Assembly: GCA_964036665.1 (NCBI GenBank)
Contig: OZ038533.1
Coordinates: forward strand, 6,656,413 to 6,720,412
Source of the DNA: Gordius sp. MW1
Lineage: Eukaryota > Nematomorpha > Gordioida > Gordea > Gordiidae
DNA length: 64,000 bases
Direction of reading: 5' to 3'
The translations under genes and the position numbers were made by a program. Positions 59,944 to 64,000 of the stretch are shown piece after piece. The first letter of the stretch is position 1. Every line of letters starts with the position of its first letter. The notes beneath the pieces are model-generated. The model did not search any database. It saw only the letters and a list, made by a program, of their open reading frames with translations, and had not been told where the DNA came from.

Positions 59944-60714
59944 CAATTCTTTAATATAATAAAATAATTAATTGAAGGATGGATAATTTTAAAAATATGC
60001 TTCTATGATCGACCACGTGTAATAATGACAAAAACTGCATAATTTAAATTTTATTTATTTAATTTATATAGTCTGTTAAACCCCAATAGTTTTAACCGTA
60101 TACTGTAACATTTTTATTATACTTTTAAATATCTAATTCGAGAAAACTTCAGCTTTGTATGTATGACGTCATTATTGTATATGCTGCTATAAATGACTGG
60201 ACGGGAAATGTCAGATATTTTTAAAACAAAAAGGTATTTTCGGAATCTGAAAAAGCTATTTTACCCCTGGCCTATCTGGGCATCTACGGCTAAATTTTCG
60301 CTCGAATCGGATCTGATGTTTCAGAATTTAGCCCTTTTTTAAAACCAAAAAGCCGAGAAATGTCCGATATTTTTAAAACTAAAAGGAATTTTAGCAATCT
60401 GAAAAAGCTATTTTACACCTGGCCGCCCTGAGAACCTACGGGTAGAGTTTCGCGCGAATCGGGCCGGTAGTTTCAGAATTTATTCTCATTTAAATTTCTC
60501 ATTTAATAAAAATTAATGATCGATAAATAATGACATTTATATATAAATAGCATTTACTCAGAATAATGAACGTTGGACTATTTTATATTACATTTAAATT
60601 ATATATACTTTCATCTTTCTCATTTAAAATATCTCATTTAATGATAATGAGAAAAATTCATCTTCTTCACCTATATATTTTCTCAAATAATCTATAATTT
60701 TATTTATTTCAGGT

Positions 60715-60920
60715 TAATTCATAAATTTTTTGTTGTCACCGTTAAGAAAAGATGACGTTTAAGAAATTTAATTCATAAATTTTATGTAGTCTTGTCACCG
60801 TTAAGAAAAGATGGCGTTTAAGAAATTTAATTCATAAATTTTATATTGTCACCGTTAAGAAAAGATGACGTTTAGAAATTTAATTCATAAATTTTATGTT
60901 GTCAAGAAAAGATTACGTTT
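60715..60920. repeat. Tandem repeat of about 60-70 bp, four units
   Basis: TTGTCACCGTTAAGAAAAGATGACGTTTAAGAAATTTAATTCATAAATTTTA-type units, the last one truncated (TTGTCAAGAAAAGATTACG). Inside element B. Confidence 0.75.
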
Positions 60921-61619
60921 TACTACAAACTACTATAAGTGATACACTTTTACTACAGAACCGTCTGTATATTCAAATTTTCGACGAACGCGAGGAGGTG
61001 CGTTTGATTGACATTTTATTGAACGTCAAAACGCATAAAACCCAATATCTCAAAAACTAAAAGGAATTTAAGAAATCTGAAAAAGCTATTTTACCCCTGG
61101 CCGCCCTGGGAACCTAGGGGTAAATTTTCGCGCGAATCGGACCGGTAGTTTCAGAGATTAGCCCTTACATACATATATACAAACACTTTACTTTATATAT
61201 ATAGATAGATTGTAGCCCGTGATATGAATTAAATTTTAACTATCTAGGACGGTGATTCTTAAAGTGGCAAGCGTAAAATTATTTCATATAAATATGCGTT
61301 TTAAATATATTAATTGCTATGCAATTTATGGGCTCGTTTTTGGTTGTCCGTTGTCCGTTGTCCGTTGTCCGTTGTCTGTCCGTTGTCCGTCCGTTACCCT
61401 CCCTATCTATTTGCATTGGGTATATTAGGTTATCGATTTTTTAAATAGAGCATGAGAAAGAGGTGCCCCACCCCTCATCTCTATCAAGAGGTGCCCCACC
61501 CCTCATCTCTATCTCCCTCGCTTTCGGGCGGGGTCGGGTTTTAATTGCTACGTTGAATTAATGCATAAGTATATCTATATTTAAATTTTGGTAATTGCTA
61601 TGCAATTTAACTAGTTTTG

Positions 61620-62300
61620 GGGTTAGAATCCCGGAGTTTTTTTTGACTCTTATGATTGTTCTTGTTACTATCATTGATAATAAGACTTTTTGGCCGTCCG
61701 CTGGCTGCTGACCAATGAAAAAAATGACCATTGGCCAAAATGTGAATCCGAGTTTATTTTTTCGTTTTTTTTGACTATTATGATTGTTCCTATTACTACC
61801 ATTGCTATTATGCCTTTTTGGCCGTCCGTTGGCTGCTGACCAATGGAAAAAAATCACCATTGGCCAAAATGTGATTCGAAATTTTTTTTTGTTTTTTTTG
61901 ACTATTATGAATTTATATCCACTTTTACCGTGTCCTGGCTGCTGACCAATGGAAAAAAATGACCATTGGCCAAAATGTAATTCGAAAATTTTTTTTTAGT
62001 TTTTTTTTGACTATTATGAATTTATATCCACTTTTACCGTGTCCTGGCTGCTGACCAATGGAAAAAAATGACCATTGGCCAAAATGTGATTCGAAATTTT
62101 TTTTTAGTTTTTTTTGACTATTATAAGTTTATATCCACTTCCGTGTCCTGGCTGCTGACCAATGGAAAAAAATGACCATTGGCCAAAATGTGATTCGAAA
62201 ATTTTTTTTCTTCGTATTTTTTGACTTATGAATTTATATCCACTTTTACCGTGTCCTGGCTGCTTACCAATAAAAAAAAATGACCATTGGCCAAATTTTA
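61620..62300. repeat. Minisatellite of element B
   Basis: Same unit as in element A (14090-15070): GGCTGCTGACCAATGG, A-rich loop, GACCATTGGCCAAAATGTGATTCG, T-rich spacer. About six units. The 100-codon minus-strand frame starting at 61860 is translated repeat. Confidence 0.85.
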
Positions 62301-63025
62301 TATATAACCTAAAAATTTATTATAGATGGTCTAACAGACAGCCAACTATGTAATATATATTTTTAACCTTATAAATGCATATATATTTTTTTATTGGGTT
62401 AATATATTTCATTTAATTAGATTGTGATTTCATAGAAAACCTAAAAAGTAATATTTAAAAACATAATATAGGTATTAGATTCTAATTTACGATAAAATAT
62501 ATCGATAGAAACTAACACAAAATTCGAAACCTCCTTCAAAGGTATAATCATAGCCCGTTATTTCTAATTAAATTGAATCTACTATTAAACTCAAACACGA
62601 ATTGTACTTTATTAGATGGCGCGCGTAAGTTTATATAATTAGTAAAATTTTTGTACGTGTCATAGATATTACACCGCACGTGTGTCAGGGAAATGTCCGA
62701 TATTTTTAAAATGAAAAGGTATTTTAGGAATCTGAAAAGGTTATTTTACCCCCGGCCGCCCTGGGCACCTACGGGTAAAGTTTCGAGCGAATCGGGCTGG
62801 TAGTTTAAGAATTTAGCCCTTTTTTAAAACTAAAAAAAAACTTTTTTTTTTAATTTTTTTTTACATTAAATTAATATTTTGTTTTTGTTAATACCATTGA
62901 TAATATGACTTTTTGACCGTCCGCTGGCTACTGACCGACGAAATATATTGATTTTCTAAACATAAAACACAACTTTATTATTTCATTATCTATATAAATA
63001 ACATAATAACTTCTACTATTTTAAA

Positions 63026-63110
63026 GCCAGCATGGTATAGTGGTTATAGCGCCGGCTTGTGAACTGGAGGTGTGGGGTTCAAGTCAGGGTTGTGGGGTTC
63101 AAGTCAGGGT
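63026..63110 (+). pseudogene. tRNA-like sequence (His anticodon GTG) with duplicated T-arm
   Basis: Has an A-box-like TGGTATAGTGGTTA (D-arm), an anticodon arm CCGGC-TTGTGAA-CTGG with loop TT-GTG-AA, and a B-box-like GGTTCAAGTC. The 20-mer TGTGGGGTTCAAGTCAGGGT is present twice exactly (63071-63090, 63091-63110). The 5' GCCAGCA has no matching 3' acceptor strand, so it is not a working tRNA. It is probably a tRNA-derived SINE head or pseudogene caught inside element B. Confidence 0.7.
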
Positions 63111-63522
63111 GGGGACAAATTTTTTTTTAAATTTTTTTAAATTAAATTAATATTTGTTCATGTTAATACCAATGATAATATGAATTTTTGACCGTCCGCT
63201 GGCTACTGACCAATAAAAAAATGACCATTGGCCAAATAAATCGAAATTTTTTTTCGTTTTTGAATTGGTTAACATTGATAATTACCCTATGTCCTCCCCT
63301 ACAAGGGCCTATAACTAATTAACTAATTATTTTGCATCTAATACCCCCTATAGGCATTCTCGCCCCTTCCCACCTTTCTCGCCCATAAATTGCATAGCAA
63401 ATATGCTACGTTTATACGGAGTATAGAAGAGTTCCCCCTTCCCCTCTTCCCTTCCCCTACTCCCCTTCCCTTCTCCCCCTTCCCACGAGGGCCGAAGGCC
63501 CGAGTTTTTTTCTTTATAGATT

Positions 63523-63739
63523 GATATCCCAGCCTAAAATGATTTACTGTTAAAGGTATGGGTCGAATAGTTAGAAGATGAAAATTGAGGTTGTATTGAC
63601 TTTATGGCTTCTCAGAACATAAACTTTGGGCTCTATGGGTTTAATTATATTAAAAAGAAATCTTCAAAAATCTATATGTCCCCCTCAGATCTGATTAAAT
63701 TAACATTTTCTATGCTAAGAATTAATAGAAGTCATTATT
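63523..63739. other. Short spacer, nothing recognised
   Basis: AT-rich sequence between element B and the hAT-like end. No gene or repeat recognised. Confidence 0.5.
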
Positions 63740-64000
63740 AGAGCTGTTAAATAACTTTTCTAAAGTAACTAGTTAAGTTAGAGTTACTTTCAAAAAATTT
63801 ATAACTAATTGAGGTTATAGTTACATTTTTTAAAGTAACTGAATATAGTTCTGATACCTAGAGGAACTAGTTACATTTAAAGTTACACGGCAAATTTTTT
63901 TGCGATTTAATAAAAAATATTTAGAACGAGATATTTGAATTTAATTACATGATTAATATGGTATTAAAAACTGTGGCTTTTTACAAGTAAAACTTGATTA
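63740..64000. mobile_element. Left end of another hAT-like element, cut by window edge
   Basis: AGAGCTGTTAAATAACTTTTC matches the TIR of the 11176 hAT (CAGAGCTGTTAA), followed by repeated AAGTAACTAGTTAAGTTA-type motifs. These parallel, but differ from, the GAACTAGTTCAAGTTCA subterminal motifs of the first element. A related subfamily; the rest lies beyond the window. Confidence 0.6.

Larger units (their letters stand above)
59341..63522. mobile_element. Modular repeat element, copy B (HINE/DINE-1-like?)
   Basis: Starts ACTAGCTGTGCCCGGCCAAGCG and ends with hairpin GGGCC-GAA-GGCCC (63489-63501), a T-tract and TATAGATTG, matching copy A. Contents in order: a 290 bp tandem duplication (59371-59943), ...GCGAATCGGGCCGG... 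modules near 60300, 60450, 61130 and 62780, a GTCACCGTTAAGAAAAGATGACG tandem (60735-60912), TTGTCCG repeats (61345-61390), the CCAATGG/CCATTGG minisatellite (about 61620-62300), a tRNA-like sequence and a C-rich tract (63425-63485). No protein coding seen. Larger than A by added modules. Confidence 0.55.

Noticed and set aside
61558..61860. 100-codon minus-strand open frame
   Set aside because: Same minisatellite in element B, low-complexity repeat translation.
63026..63110. Functional tRNA-His gene
   Set aside because: No acceptor-stem pairing and a duplicated T-arm; it cannot fold as a normal tRNA.

Overview
The window is animal nuclear DNA: AT-rich, with spliced GT-AG genes, many small DNA-transposon relics, an RTE-type LINE and a hAT transposon. 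Gene content (a PDE11-type phosphodiesterase, an ARMH3/C10orf76 orthologue, a DDHD2/SEC23IP-type phospholipase and a GH18 chitinase) points to a metazoan, probably a non-model invertebrate. I cannot name the phylum. Unusually, some introns are only 34-37 nt long.

Layout. 1-7.8 kb: repeats and intergenic or intronic DNA, including a TIR element carrying a telomere-like/GGGTTCGGGTTT satellite. 7.86-8.37 kb (-): first coding exon of a PDE11-like gene. 10.0-15.5 kb: a modular repeat element (A) with minisatellite arrays and a 3' hairpin, into which a 2.8 kb hAT transposon has jumped (perfect 8 bp target duplication). 16.5-17.1 kb: a decayed coding-like stretch. 17.4-35.7 kb (-): a 19-or-more-exon WWE/lipase/SAM/DDHD phospholipase gene with MITE-filled introns. 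36-42 kb: repeats, an 84 bp palindromic MITE with 8 bp target duplication, and an LTR-like pair. 42.2-45.0 kb (-): a dead RTE-type LINE between perfect 14 bp direct repeats. 45.7-46.6 kb (+): an unrecognised coiled-coil gene. 47.6-49.4 kb (+): a four-exon GH18 chitinase with no visible signal peptide. 49.9-58.0 kb (-): a complete 24-exon ARMH3 gene, convergent with the chitinase; the 0.46 kb between the two stop codons is a tandem array. 59.3-63.5 kb: a second copy (B) of the modular element, containing a tRNA-like sequence. 63.74 kb to the edge: the start of another hAT-like element.

The two large minus-strand genes have Golgi-linked relatives (ARMH3 in PI4KB/GBF1 control, DDHD phospholipases in ER-Golgi lipid metabolism). 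I see nothing that makes this more than coincidence. All exon structures were built by eye from splice consensus, reading-frame phase and remembered family conservation. No search was run.
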